Below are positions 38,349-47,567 of a stretch of 64,000 bases of DNA, one piece after another. The notes under the pieces are model-generated. The model was not told the origin of the DNA. It was given only the letters and a program-made list of their open reading frames with translations, and ran no database searches. Position 1 is the first letter of the stretch; every line of letters starts with the position of its first letter. The stretch is from Sphingomonas sp. ERG5 (GTDB lineage Bacteria; Pseudomonadota; Alphaproteobacteria; Sphingomonadales; Sphingomonadaceae), in assembly GCF_000803065.1 (NCBI RefSeq), contig NZ_JSXI01000068.1, positions 1-64,000 on the forward strand, in the 5' to 3' direction. The translations under genes and the position numbers were made by a program.

Positions 38349-38881
38349 ACGACTTCGCCACCCTCGCAAGGATCGATCGGCTCGAGGCGGAAAACACCAT
38401 ACGGAAGATCGTCGCGCGCTATTTCCGGATTTGCGATCAGTTGGGCCCTGACACACTCCCCAGTGAGCTTGGGGAACTCGGGGAACTCTTCGACCCTGAC
38501 GCCATCTGGGAAGGTAAAGGGCGCTACGCCGAGGCATTCGGGACCATGAAGGGCCGCGCGGCGATCGTCGAGATGATCCGCGGCTATTGTGGTCCCGAGC
38601 CCCATTTCGCGATGACTGCCCATTTCTGCACGAGCGAGGACATCGCCGTTGACGGCGACCAGGCCAGCGGCAGTTGGATGATGCTTCAAGCGACGACCTA
38701 TGCCGATGGCCGCGCCGATCTCCGTAGTGCTCGATTGCAGATCGAGTTCGCACGCGAACGCAGAGTGTGGCGCATCCGACGCTTCACAACCGAGAACATC
38801 TTTTCGCGCCGCGTCGATCATTGGAACGATGCCGCGACGATCCCCGTCCCTATCGACAGCCATGCCGGAGCAGCCCGATGA
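38345..38881 (+). CDS. iacI: SnoaL-like protein (IacI-like)
   Basis: 178 residues with the NTF2/SnoaL-like fold pattern: RIDRLEAENTIRKIVARYFRICDQLG, LFDPDAIWEGKGRYAEAFGTMKGRAAI, FCTSEDIAVDGDQASGSWMMLQATTYADGR, RRVWRIRRFTTENIFSRR. Iac clusters contain a protein of this fold (IacI). It may be an isomerase, a hydratase or a scaffold; no definite catalytic set is visible. ATGA overlaps at both ends show tight coupling. Confidence 0.65.
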   Translation: MNDFATLARIDRLEAENTIRKIVARYFRICDQLGPDTLPSELGELGELFDPDAIWEGKGRYAEAFGTMKGRAAIVEMIRGYCGPEPHFAMTAHFCTSEDIAVDGDQASGSWMMLQATTYADGRADLRSARLQIEFARERRVWRIRRFTTENIFSRRVDHWNDAATIPVPIDSHAGAAR

Positions 38882-40110
38882 CCGATATCGACTATGGCGC
38901 GCTGGTGAAACCCGACCGGGTTCACAGTTCGCTCTACAAAGACGCGGCAATCTACGACGAGGAGATCGAGCGCATTTTCTACAGGAGCTGGGTGTGGGTG
39001 GCACATAGCAGCGAAATCCCCAACCCGAACGACTTCATCACCACCCATATCGGACCGCAACCGGTTATTGTGAACCGCGACCGCGCCGGAACGGTGCGGG
39101 TGATGGTCAATCGCTGCCGTCACCGGGCCGCCACCGTTTGCGAGAAGCGCCGCGGCAATTCGCCAGGGTTTGTCTGCCCCTATCATGCCTGGACCTATGC
39201 GACCGACGGCAGCCTCAGAGGCGTGCCGATGCCCAAGGGCTATAAGGATTTCGACAAGAGGGAGTTCGGCCTCGTCCAGTTGCGGGTCGAGCAATATAAC
39301 GGCCTGATCTTCGCGACGTTCAATCCCGACGCGCCCTCGCTCGACGACTTTCTCGGCGCCGCGAAACCATGGATCGACCTGTTCATGAAACAGGGCGGCG
39401 GCTTCCCGGTAAAAGTCCTTGGCGAGCACAAATTCACCTTCCCGGGCAATTGGAAGATCCAGCTCGAGAATACGACCGACGCCTATCATTTCCCGATCGT
39501 CCACAAGAGCTTCCTGACCTCACTTGACGGCGCGACGGAAGAATTGTTCTCGTTCATGGACGCGGGCGGCTATGTCGAGGATCTCGGCAACGGCCATTCG
39601 GTGATGGTGATGATCCCCGAGCTGGTCGATCTCGAAGAGGGCCTCGACGCCGAGATCCCCGATCGTTTCGCGGCGATCGCCGAGGAGTTGCGCAAGACGC
39701 TCGACGAGCAGTCGGTTCGCCGGGTAGTCCGCGCGATCGGCGGCACCGGGTTCAATCTCAACATGTTTCCGAACATCGCCTGCTCGATGGCTTTTTTCCG
39801 CGTGCTGCGCCCGCTGGCGGTGGACAGGACCGAAATCCGCCATGTGGCGATCGGGATGGATGGCGCGCCCGACATCGCCAACCAGGCGCGCATGCGGCTG
39901 CACGAGCATTTCCAAGGGCCGATGGGGTTCGGAACGCCCGACGATGCCGAGGCATGGGAGCGGGTTCAGCGTGGAGCGTCTGGTCCCAGCACCTCATGGA
40001 TCATGGTCAATCGCGGTGAAGACAAGATCTCGGACAACGCGGGCGATGTGACGTCCGAGACAGGCATGCGCGCTGCCTATCAGATGTGGAAAAGGATGAT
40101 GACCGCATGA
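38878..40110 (+). CDS. iacC: Rieske non-haem iron oxygenase, large subunit (IacC-like)
   Basis: 410 residues. The Rieske 2Fe-2S ligands are C80, H82, C100 and H103 (C-x-H-x17-C-x2-H, in NRCRHRAATVC and GFVCPYHAWTY). The mononuclear iron site has H204 and H209 in TTDAYHFPIVH; D201 bridges to the Rieske centre. IacC is the alpha subunit of the oxygenase in auxin degradation, where ring hydroxylation or cleavage leads to catechol. It needs an electron donor, and no ferredoxin or reductase gene is visible nearby. Downstream iacD is the small subunit. Confidence 0.8.
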   Translation: MTDIDYGALVKPDRVHSSLYKDAAIYDEEIERIFYRSWVWVAHSSEIPNPNDFITTHIGPQPVIVNRDRAGTVRVMVNRCRHRAATVCEKRRGNSPGFVCPYHAWTYATDGSLRGVPMPKGYKDFDKREFGLVQLRVEQYNGLIFATFNPDAPSLDDFLGAAKPWIDLFMKQGGGFPVKVLGEHKFTFPGNWKIQLENTTDAYHFPIVHKSFLTSLDGATEELFSFMDAGGYVEDLGNGHSVMVMIPELVDLEEGLDAEIPDRFAAIAEELRKTLDEQSVRRVVRAIGGTGFNLNMFPNIACSMAFFRVLRPLAVDRTEIRHVAIGMDGAPDIANQARMRLHEHFQGPMGFGTPDDAEAWERVQRGASGPSTSWIMVNRGEDKISDNAGDVTSETGMRAAYQMWKRMMTA

Positions 40111-40583
40111 GTGCCGATATCGACCGGATCGTCGAGTTCATCTGGCGGGAAGCCGATTTGCTCGACCAAATGGACTTCGCTGCATGGCTGTCACTGTGGG
40201 ACGATGCGGGTCTCTATATCGTGCCGATCGATCGGGGACAGACCGATTACGCAAACTGCCTGAACTATGCCTATGACGATGCGGCAATGCGCCGCATGCG
40301 CGTCGCGCGGCTGACGAGCGGGGAATCGGTTTCCGCCGCGGCCGCCGGAGTGACCGTGCGGACCGTATCGCGCTTCCGGCGCCTCGAAGATGGCCCGCAA
40401 GGCGAAATCCGGATGCGTTGCGCCCAGCATCTGTTCGAATTCCGCAATGGCAATCAGCGGCTCTACGCGGCAGACGTGAGTTATTCGCTGTTGCCGGCGG
40501 GCAGCGACTTCAAGCTCCTCGAAAAAGTCGTCTTGCTCGTCAATTCGACCGACGCGCTCGCCGGGATCACCTTCCTGCCATGA
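40107..40583 (+). CDS. iacD: Rieske oxygenase, small subunit (IacD-like)
   Basis: 158 residues of the ring-hydroxylating dioxygenase beta family: IVEFIWREADLLDQMDFAAWLSLW, DDAGLYIVPIDRGQT, AYDDAAMRRMRVARLTSG. ATG 40107 overlaps the iacC stop; iacE overlaps its stop. It provides the structural subunit of the oxygenase. Full length for the family. Confidence 0.8.
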   Translation: MSADIDRIVEFIWREADLLDQMDFAAWLSLWDDAGLYIVPIDRGQTDYANCLNYAYDDAAMRRMRVARLTSGESVSAAAAGVTVRTVSRFRRLEDGPQGEIRMRCAQHLFEFRNGNQRLYAADVSYSLLPAGSDFKLLEKVVLLVNSTDALAGITFLP

Positions 40584-41323
40584 ACGTCCCGGCCCATCAT
40601 GACGTGGCGATCGTCACAGGCGCCGCGGGCAGCCTGGGAAGAATCATCTGCACTCATCTCCAGGCCAGCGGCTTCCGGGTGGCCATGGCCGATATCGATG
40701 TGGCGCCGCTTGAGGCGATCGCATCGCAGTCGCCGGGGGTCAGCGTACACGCGCTCGATGTCCGCAATGCTGCGGATTTCGCTCGCGTGATCGAGCAGGT
40801 TGCGGCGCGCTGGGGCGGAGTCGGTGTGCTCGTCAACAACGCAGCCTTGATGCGCGCAACTCCGCTGTTCGAAATCACGCCCGACGAATTTGACGACGTC
40901 GTGGCGGTCACCCTCAAGGGCACGTTTCTGGGGTGCCAGGCGGCCGGCCGGCATATGCTGGGTCACGGCTACGGTCGCATCGTCAACATCGCCTCGCTCG
41001 CCGGGCAAAATGGCGGCGCGGCGACGGGCGCACATTATGCTGCGGCGAAGGGCGGCATCCTCACCATGACGAAGGTATTCGCACGCGATCTCGCCGCGCG
41101 CGGCGTTACCGTCAACGCGATCTCGCCCGGCCCGCTTGATCTACCTTCCGTTCGCGACCTGCTGCCAAAGGAGAGGCTGGCGGCGGTGATCGACTCGATT
41201 CCCGTGCGCACCCTGGGTGATCCGAACTATATCGCCCGCCTGGTGGAAATGCTCGCTCTGCCGAGCGCCGCGTCAGCAACGGGTGCCACGTTCGATATCA
41301 ATGGCGGGTTGTATCTGCGCTGA
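40580..41323 (+). CDS. iacE: Short-chain dehydrogenase (IacE-like)
   Basis: 247 residues. VAIVTGAAGSLGRIICTHL, VLVNNAALMR, NIASLAGQNGG, YAAAKGGIL and ATFDINGGLYLR mark a classical SDR. In iac clusters IacE acts early, after IacA, on the hydroxylated indole acetate. It is the last gene of this run; the next gene is convergent. The substrate is by context. Confidence 0.75.
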   Translation: MNVPAHHDVAIVTGAAGSLGRIICTHLQASGFRVAMADIDVAPLEAIASQSPGVSVHALDVRNAADFARVIEQVAARWGGVGVLVNNAALMRATPLFEITPDEFDDVVAVTLKGTFLGCQAAGRHMLGHGYGRIVNIASLAGQNGGAATGAHYAAAKGGILTMTKVFARDLAARGVTVNAISPGPLDLPSVRDLLPKERLAAVIDSIPVRTLGDPNYIARLVEMLALPSAASATGATFDINGGLYLR

Positions 41324-41492
41324 TGATCGAACCGCCGTCCTGAGCCCGCATTGCCGAGAATCTTGGCGTTGAGCCAGTCCTGGCGTTGCGCGAGTTCGAG
41401 AGTCAGACCGTCTTGGTACCAAAATCGGACCCAGCAGCCTAGCGCGTCGAAACCCGGCAACCATCACATTGATTTCTTTAGAATTTTCTCAA

Positions 41493-41513
41493 AAACGATT
41501 TCGAACGTCGTTT
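41493..41513. terminator. Weak hairpin between convergent genes
   Basis: AAACGA (41493-41498) and TCGTTT (41508-41513) form a 6-bp stem with a 9-nt loop that itself contains TTCGAA. It lies between the end of iacE and the hydrolase gene on the other strand, in AT-rich sequence. It may terminate transcription, but the stem is short. Confidence 0.3.
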
Positions 41514-41514
41514 A

Positions 41515-42543
41515 TCAGGGGGAGCGAGCTACGCGGCCTCGGCCGCGTCGCCCGGCTTGCAAAAAGGCGCGAGTTGCCGCGTACAGCGCGACGCGGCCCT
41601 CCTCCAGATGCATCAAGTGGGTCGCCCGCGCTATGCTGACATCGTCGACCTTGGGCGAGCGGCTCAGCGCCTGCTTAAGCCAGGACGCGTCGGCGTTGTT
41701 GGTGACCGGGTCCCAAGCGCCGCGGACGATCAGCGTCGGCGCTCGGATAAGGGCGGGGTCGTAGGGAAGCCGCCCTGACCAGGCCTGGGCGAGATCTGCG
41801 TCAGGCCCCGCCGGCACTTTGACCGAAACGGGATTGCGGGTCCTACTCTCCGGATCGCTGTCGAGATACGCTTGCGCCCAAGCGGGAAAGTCTCGTTCCA
41901 CCAGCACCGGCGCCTCGCTGGCGGGAACGCCGCCGAGAAACCGGGCATGCTGCGCATCGGTCGTAACGAAGTTGTAGGCTGGGATCGGCTCCTGCGACGT
42001 GGGTCCTTCGCGTTGCGCGATCGGGCCGAAGAAGACGAGCCTGTCAACCATCTCCGGATGCGAGCCTGCGAAACGTCCCGCCGCGACCGTTCCCCATGAG
42101 TGCGCGATGATCGATACCCGCCGTGCGCCGGTTTCCTTCATGATGAAGCGCACCGCGCGCTCGATCTGCTCCGCAGCCTCGTCAGCGCGTCCCCTCGCGC
42201 CTGTATCGGGGGTGTCGGGGTAACGGCTTGAGCCGCCATAGCCTGCGAAGTCGAGGCCGAACACGTCGAAGCCGGCGTCGTTCAGATCGTCGGCCCAGGA
42301 CTTACCCTCGAACTTGAACATGATGGAAAGAGCGGACGGAAAAGTGGAGCCGTGCACGTACAGGACGGCACGCGCGCGTGAACCGTTTGCGGGACGCTGC
42401 TCCCTGACGAGCAGATCCGGCGTCCAGGCCGTTGCTCCAGGCGCGCTACCGCGCAAGCGGTGCTCCGCTGCCGAAGCGGCGGCGTGACCGCTCGCTAACA
42501 TGCCGAACAATGCCGCCAGCGCCATAATCATTATCCTTGCCAT
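41515..42543 (-). CDS. Exported alpha/beta hydrolase
   Basis: 342 residues. The signal peptide is MARIMIMALAALFGMLASGHAAASA. Nucleophile Ser in IIAHSWGTVAAGRF, acid Asp in RGAWDPVT and His in RATHLMHLEE form a triad; oxyanion LYVHGSTFP. Substrate unknown. It diverges from the ArsR-type gene, so the ArsR may once have controlled it. Its arrangement is not part of the iac operon. Confidence 0.75.
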   Translation of the reverse strand: MARIMIMALAALFGMLASGHAAASAAEHRLRGSAPGATAWTPDLLVREQRPANGSRARAVLYVHGSTFPSALSIMFKFEGKSWADDLNDAGFDVFGLDFAGYGGSSRYPDTPDTGARGRADEAAEQIERAVRFIMKETGARRVSIIAHSWGTVAAGRFAGSHPEMVDRLVFFGPIAQREGPTSQEPIPAYNFVTTDAQHARFLGGVPASEAPVLVERDFPAWAQAYLDSDPESRTRNPVSVKVPAGPDADLAQAWSGRLPYDPALIRAPTLIVRGAWDPVTNNADASWLKQALSRSPKVDDVSIARATHLMHLEEGRVALYAATRAFLQAGRRGRGRVARSP

Positions 42544-42638
42544 GTGGGTCTCCGTGGCCCCGCTATGGCGTAGGGGTGAGGACAGATGTTACGGTGGCGG
42601 CCGAAGCATTCGACCAAAGTTCGGAGTAACACCGCGCG

Positions 42639-42947
42639 GTGAAGGAAGGACCCGACATCAGCCATGTCGCCGCCGCGAGCGGCGACCCGACGAGGGCGCG
42701 GATGCTGCTGGCGCTGCTGCAAATTCCGGCCATGACCGCTGGCGAGCTTGCGAACGAGGCTGGCGTCGCGGCGCAAACGGCGAGCGGGCATTTGCGGCGG
42801 CTGGAGGATGCGTGCCTGCTCACCGTCGTGTCACAAGGGCGACACCGTTATTTCATGACGAGCTGGCCTGGGCGTGGCGCTTCGCGCGTGACCCGACAGG
42901 TGCCATGCGATGACCTAATGCCTGCGCTGTTGGCACGCGGCGGCTAG
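42639..42947 (+). CDS. ArsR-family regulator, C-terminally truncated
   Basis: 102 residues. MKEGPDISHVAAASGDPTRARMLLAL, TAGELANEAGVAAQTASGHLRRLEDACLL and the wing GRHRYF are those of a transcriptional ArsR-type winged helix. After GRHRYF the homology stops and the tail (SWPGRGASRVTRQ...) looks unrelated. Relatives of this subgroup go on for about 100 residues. The start is GTG 42639. The 3' end was probably cut when the conjugation fragment was joined here. Confidence 0.6.
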   Translation: MKEGPDISHVAAASGDPTRARMLLALLQIPAMTAGELANEAGVAAQTASGHLRRLEDACLLTVVSQGRHRYFMTSWPGRGASRVTRQVPCDDLMPALLARGG

Positions 42948-43084
42948 CAGCGTTGGCTCAAGGTTCGATCGACGACGTGATCGAATGCCGGTATCGCTCG
43001 CCGATAGCAGCGGATCGCATCGCAGTGCCCATAGCGACGATCGCTGGCGATATGTCCAACGGCGCCGCGCTTTCGCACAGGGCT

Positions 43085-45541
43085 TTACTCTGGCTCCCCC
43101 TTTTTGTCGGAGCGTGGTCCAATTGGTCCATGGCGGTCGAGCAATTGAGCAGCCCATGGCAGTTCGAGACGATCGAGGAACCGGCCGGCAAAGCCTTCTG
43201 CACCCTCGTTCAGCAACCCGTCGATCATTACCTGTGAAGCAGGATCGGACGCGCCGCACAATGCCAGCGCAACGGGCCCCAGTCCCAGCTCGAACAGGCG
43301 ATTGCCGCGCGCGGACTGCAGATAATAATGGCGCTTGGGCGTCGCCCTGCTGACCAGCTCGATTTGCCGATCGTTCAGGCCAAATCGCTCATAGGCCTGG
43401 CGGCTCTGCGGTTCGATCGCGCGGTCGTTCGGTAGCAAAATGCGCTGCGGACAGCTTTCGATGATCGCCGGCGCGATGCTGCTCGACGAGATGTCCGCGA
43501 GGCTCTGGGTCGCGAACACGACCGCCACGTTCTTCTTCCTGAGCACCTTCAACCATTCGCGGATGCGCGCGGCGAAGAGCGGATGGTCGAGAAAGATCCA
43601 GGCCTCGTCGAGAATGAGCAATGTCGGCCGGCCGTCGAACCGTTCTTCCAGCCGGTGGAACAGATAGGTGAGCACCGGCGCCACCACCCCCGCCTGCCCC
43701 ATCAATGCCTCGGTTTCAAAACATTGCACGTCGGCGAAGGCAAGGTTTTGTTCGGCGGCATCGAGCAAGCGCCCATAGGGACCATCGAGCGTGTAGGCGC
43801 CGAGCGCGACCCGCAACGCATTCGACTGGAGCAGCAAGGCAAGCCCTGTCAGCGTTCGTTCCTCGGCAGGCGCGGAAGCGAGGCTATTGAGCGCCGACCA
43901 CACGGCATCCTTGACCTCCGGAGTAACAACAACTTTCTCGTGCGCGAGCAACGCCGCAATCCATTCCGCCGCCCAGCTCCGCTCCGTGGGATCGTCGATC
44001 CGCCGGAGCGGCTGAAACGCGAGCGTCTCGCCGGCATCTGCGCCAAGCCCGAGCGCGTGATGGGCGCCACCCATCGCCAGCACCGCGGCGCGCGCCGAAA
44101 AGCCCTTGTCGAAGATATAGACCTGCGAGCGCGGATAACGCCGGAACTGCAGCGCAATGAGCGCGAGCAGCACCGACTTGCCGGCACCGGTCGGCCCGAC
44201 CACGAGCATATGGCCGACATCGCCGACATGGGTCGAGAGGCGGAACGGCGTGGAGCCGGTGGTGCGGGCATGAAGCAGCGGAGGACCATCGAGATGGGGG
44301 TTGCTTATCGGTCCGGCCCAGACGCTCGACAGCGGCATGAGATGCGCAAGGTTCAAGGTGTGGACGAGCGGATGCCGTACATTGGCATAAAGGTGGCCCG
44401 GCAGTGACGACAGCCACGCCTCGACCGCGTTCACGCTCTCGCGCATGGTGGTGAAGCCGAGACCATTGACGATGCGCTCGACCGCGCGGACCTTGTCCTC
44501 GACGCGCTGACGATCGTCATCCGCCACCGTGATCGTCGTCGTGAGATAGCCGAACCCAACATGGTCGCCGCCGAGTTCCTGCAAGGCCAGATCGGCGTCC
44601 GCCACCTTGTTGTCGGCGTCGCTGTCCATCAGCTGGACGGGCTGGTTGTACAGGACCTCCCGGAGCAAAGCGGTGATCGATTTGCGCTTGTTGAACCATT
44701 GCCGCCTCAGCCTGGTCAATTCCCGAACCGCGTCGCTCTTGTCGAGCGGCAGGAACCTGGTCACCCAGCGGTAGTCGAAATCCTGGTGATTGAGTGCGTC
44801 GAGGATGCCCGGACGGCTGACATTGGGGAATCCCCTCAGGGTCAGCGTGCGTATGTGTTTGCCGCCGAGCATCGGCTCGAGGCCGCCAACGAGCAGTGTG
44901 TCCGCCAGCAGCCCGTCAAGATACATCGGCGTCTCGGGCACGGCGACCGGATGATGCCGCCCCGAGATCGTCGCGTGCAGGTAGGTCAGGGTCTCGGCAT
45001 CATCGAAGGCACGTACCTCGGGCATGAACCCAGACAACAGGTCGAGCGCGCGATCGGTCTGCGCGACAAAGGCGGCCAGCGCCGAATGCCAGTCGCGCCC
45101 CTGTTCAGCCTCCGGCCGCTCGACGAGCGAGCGCCCAGCCGCGTCGACCTTGTCCACAGGCGGCAACCAGACAAAGGTCAGTCGATACCGGCTCTCGAAG
45201 TGCGCACCTCCGGCCAGGAACGCCCCCTTTCGCTCCTCGTCGACCAGCCAACTCGCCGGGTCAGGAAACGCGCTGTCAGGATAGGACGCCGCCTCACGCC
45301 GCTCGGCGTCGAAGAACAGCGCCCAGCCGCTCCCGAAGCGCCGAAGGACATTGTTCGCGCGCGCGCAGGCAGACACCAGTTCGCCTTCGGTCGCGGACTC
45401 GAGGTCGGGTCCACGGAAGAGGCAGGTCCGCTGGAAGCTTCCGTCCTTGTTGAGGACCACACCGGGCGCGACCAGCGCCGCCCAGGGCAGATGGTCGACC
45501 AGCCGATCGGCGCGGCTGCGATACTCAGCGAGATTCAGCAC
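43085..45541 (-). CDS. trbE: Conjugative transfer ATPase TrbE (VirB4-type)
   Basis: 818 residues, full length. The VirB4-type ATPase has Walker A at VVGPTGAGKSVLLALIALQF and Walker B at TLLILDEAWIFL, with FATQSLADISSS after it. It drives assembly of the P-type conjugation pilus and DNA transfer channel. GTG start overlaps trbD by 7 bp. The next gene in IncP- or ICE-type trb operons should be trbJ; it is missing here, and an unrelated truncated regulator lies 137 bp beyond the stop. Confidence 0.9.
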   Translation of the reverse strand: MLNLAEYRSRADRLVDHLPWAALVAPGVVLNKDGSFQRTCLFRGPDLESATEGELVSACARANNVLRRFGSGWALFFDAERREAASYPDSAFPDPASWLVDEERKGAFLAGGAHFESRYRLTFVWLPPVDKVDAAGRSLVERPEAEQGRDWHSALAAFVAQTDRALDLLSGFMPEVRAFDDAETLTYLHATISGRHHPVAVPETPMYLDGLLADTLLVGGLEPMLGGKHIRTLTLRGFPNVSRPGILDALNHQDFDYRWVTRFLPLDKSDAVRELTRLRRQWFNKRKSITALLREVLYNQPVQLMDSDADNKVADADLALQELGGDHVGFGYLTTTITVADDDRQRVEDKVRAVERIVNGLGFTTMRESVNAVEAWLSSLPGHLYANVRHPLVHTLNLAHLMPLSSVWAGPISNPHLDGPPLLHARTTGSTPFRLSTHVGDVGHMLVVGPTGAGKSVLLALIALQFRRYPRSQVYIFDKGFSARAAVLAMGGAHHALGLGADAGETLAFQPLRRIDDPTERSWAAEWIAALLAHEKVVVTPEVKDAVWSALNSLASAPAEERTLTGLALLLQSNALRVALGAYTLDGPYGRLLDAAEQNLAFADVQCFETEALMGQAGVVAPVLTYLFHRLEERFDGRPTLLILDEAWIFLDHPLFAARIREWLKVLRKKNVAVVFATQSLADISSSSIAPAIIESCPQRILLPNDRAIEPQSRQAYERFGLNDRQIELVSRATPKRHYYLQSARGNRLFELGLGPVALALCGASDPASQVMIDGLLNEGAEGFAGRFLDRLELPWAAQLLDRHGPIGPRSDKKGEPE

Positions 45542-45807
45542 GCGAAATACCCTTTCTGGCGAAGATGGCGGATCAGAATCGGCGCGAAGTCCGGGTCGCG
45601 ACGCGCGGCAAACACGGCGACGCTATGGCCGATCACCCAGAGCGCGATCCCGACCAGCCATTGTTGCAAGCCCAGACCGACCGCCGCGGCAATGGTGCCG
45701 TTGACGATCGCGATCCCGCGCGGCGCACCGCCCAGCAGGATCGGCGAGCCGAGGCTGGCATGAATCGACACCTCGAACCCGTCGATATGGCCGCCGGTGC
45801 CGATCAC
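45535..45807 (-). CDS. trbD: Conjugal transfer protein TrbD
   Basis: 90 residues from GTG 45807, overlapping the trbC stop. FEVSIHASLGSPILLGGAPRGIAIVNGTI is the typical TrbD opening, followed by a hydrophobic segment (GLGLQQWLVGIALWVIGHSVAVFAA) and RDPDFAPILIRHLRQ. It is a VirB3-like inner-membrane component of the type IV secretion channel. A longer frame upstream lies inside trbC. Confidence 0.85.
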   Translation of the reverse strand: MIGTGGHIDGFEVSIHASLGSPILLGGAPRGIAIVNGTIAAAVGLGLQQWLVGIALWVIGHSVAVFAARRDPDFAPILIRHLRQKGYFAC

Positions 45808-46175
45808 GAGATCAGCGCCCCACCGCCGAAGCTGAAGAACGACAGGAAGAAGCTCGACGCGGCAAAGGCGATCGACAGGCCGAAGACGATCTGGATGAGG
45901 CGGCGGAAGCCGCCCGCAGTCTCGCCGAACGCAAGCGTCAGCCCGGTCACGATGATGATCATCACCGCGATGATCTTGGCGACCGGTCCCTGCACAGATT
46001 CCAGTACCTGCTGGAGAGGTTGTTCCCAAGGCATGCCCGAACCCGCCGCCTGGGCCTTCTGCACCAGGGCGACCGCCAGCGTGATGAGCAGGACGGAGGC
46101 GCGCGCGAGAGTAACTGCGAGCCGCATCCGCGCGGAGCGGACGAACCAATGATTGGGAAGACGATAAGAACGCAT
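45804..46175 (-). CDS. trbC: Conjugal pilin TrbC
   Basis: 123 residues. A long signal/processing region (LAVTLARASVLLITLAVALVQKAQAAGSG), then two hydrophobic helices (IIAVMIIIVTGLTLAFG; FGLSIAFAASSFFLSFFSFGGGA). It matches VirB2/TrbC pilin precursors. ATG 46175 is used because AAGGAG lies seven bases upstream; the ATG at 46181 would be too close to it. Confidence 0.85.
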   Translation of the reverse strand: MRSYRLPNHWFVRSARMRLAVTLARASVLLITLAVALVQKAQAAGSGMPWEQPLQQVLESVQGPVAKIIAVMIIIVTGLTLAFGETAGGFRRLIQIVFGLSIAFAASSFFLSFFSFGGGALIS

Positions 46176-46177
46176 GA

Positions 46178-47164
46178 TCATTCTCCTTGGGAAACGGAAG
46201 GATTGAGAAGGTCGAGAAGACCGTAGTTGCCGTCGGAACCGACACCGGTGACGCGCGCGATGCTTGAGACACGCCGATGCACGCCACGGCCGGAAACGAA
46301 GACGATGAGGCCGATTGCTTCGGCGATCAGCCCGCGCGGAACCGTGACCACGGCTTCCTGAACGAGTTGCTCGACCCGATAGAGCGCGGCGATCGCGCTG
46401 TTGGCATGGACCGTGGCGATGCCGCCCGGATGGCCCGTGTTCCACGCCTTGAGCATGTCGAGCGCCTCCGGCCCGCGTACCTCGCCGACGATGATACGGT
46501 CAGGACGCAGCCTGAGCGTCGAGCGGACCAGGTCGACCATGCTGACGACGCCGGCGCGCGTACGCAGCGCCACCGTGTCGGGCGCCGGGCTTTGCAGCTC
46601 GCGCGTGTCCTCGATCAGGACCACGCGTTCATCGACCCAGGCCATCTCGGCGAGCAGTGCATTGGCGAGTGTGGTCTTGCCCGAGCTGGTGCCGCCGGCG
46701 ACGAGGATGTTGAACCGTTGCGTCACCGCCGTCCTCAGCAGATCGGCCGCGGCCTCGCTCATAATGCCGTCGGTCACATAGTCATCGAGACTGTAGAGCC
46801 GCTCGGCGGGTTTGCGGATCGAGAAGCACGGGCCGGTCGAAACCGGCGGCAGCACGCCTTCGAACCGTTCGCCGGCACGGCCCTCAATGTGCGGCGGCAG
46901 TTCGGCCGAGACGATCGGCGCCTCGCCATGAACCTCGGCGCGGGCATGGCTGGCGACAAGGCGAATGATCCGCTCGACTTGTACCGCCTCAAGCCGAACC
47001 TCGGTGTCGACCCTGCCCTCACCGAGAATATCGACGCGCAGCGCACCGTCTGGATTGACCATGATTTCGACGACCCGGTTGTCGGACATCGCGGCGGCGA
47101 TCGCTGGGCCCATCGCGGTGCGCAACATCGCACGGCGCCGCTCGGCGGAGACCGTGCCGGTCAT
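46178..47164 (-). CDS. trbB: Conjugal transfer ATPase TrbB (VirB11-type)
   Basis: 328 residues. Walker A is LVAGGTSSGKTTLANALL; the His/Asp-box region has RVVLIEDTRELQ, and RPDRIIVGEVRGPEAL and GHPGGIATVHAN are VirB11-type signatures. It powers pilus biogenesis. It overlaps copG at one end and trbC follows after the stop. Confidence 0.9.
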   Translation of the reverse strand: MTGTVSAERRRAMLRTAMGPAIAAAMSDNRVVEIMVNPDGALRVDILGEGRVDTEVRLEAVQVERIIRLVASHARAEVHGEAPIVSAELPPHIEGRAGERFEGVLPPVSTGPCFSIRKPAERLYSLDDYVTDGIMSEAAADLLRTAVTQRFNILVAGGTSSGKTTLANALLAEMAWVDERVVLIEDTRELQSPAPDTVALRTRAGVVSMVDLVRSTLRLRPDRIIVGEVRGPEALDMLKAWNTGHPGGIATVHANSAIAALYRVEQLVQEAVVTVPRGLIAEAIGLIVFVSGRGVHRRVSSIARVTGVGSDGNYGLLDLLNPSVSQGE

Positions 47165-47565
47165 CGCGCCGTCTCCGGATCGGCGGCGATGCTACGGCGA
47201 CCGGCGGCGATCTGCCTCCCCACCTGAGCGACGAACGCTTCGAACCGCTCGCGCGCAATGGCGCGGCCGGCCTGGTCGTTCTCGGCGAGGGGAGCGTGGA
47301 TCGCGAGTTCGTAGCGCACGAACAGCGCAAGCGTCTCAAGCAGGATATGCCCGTCGCGTTCGATCCGGCCCAGCGCGGTCGTCATCCGGTCGAGCCTGAG
47401 GCCAAAGCGATCCTCGAGCTCCGACGCGCCGCGACGATTGAGCCAGGCGGTCACGGCATCGGCGAGGATCGCCGACTTGGAAGCACCGGGCTTGGCGGCC
47501 AGCGCTTCGAGCCGGTCGCTGAGCGGCTTCGGCAGGAACAATTGGTGACGAACCTTGTCGACCAT
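47161..47565 (-). CDS. CopG-family ribbon-helix-helix regulator
   Basis: 134 residues, MVDKVRHQLFLPKPLSDRLEALAAKPGASKSAILADAVTAWL being the ribbon-helix-helix. A longer helical C-terminus follows (LRLDRMTTALGRIERDGHILLETLALF). Between traG and trbB a copG gene is standard in this ICE type, controlling or accompanying transfer genes. ATG 47565 is used; GTG at 47571 is also open. Confidence 0.8.
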   Translation of the reverse strand: MVDKVRHQLFLPKPLSDRLEALAAKPGASKSAILADAVTAWLNRRGASELEDRFGLRLDRMTTALGRIERDGHILLETLALFVRYELAIHAPLAENDQAGRAIARERFEAFVAQVGRQIAAGRRSIAADPETAR

Positions 47566-47567
47566 CG

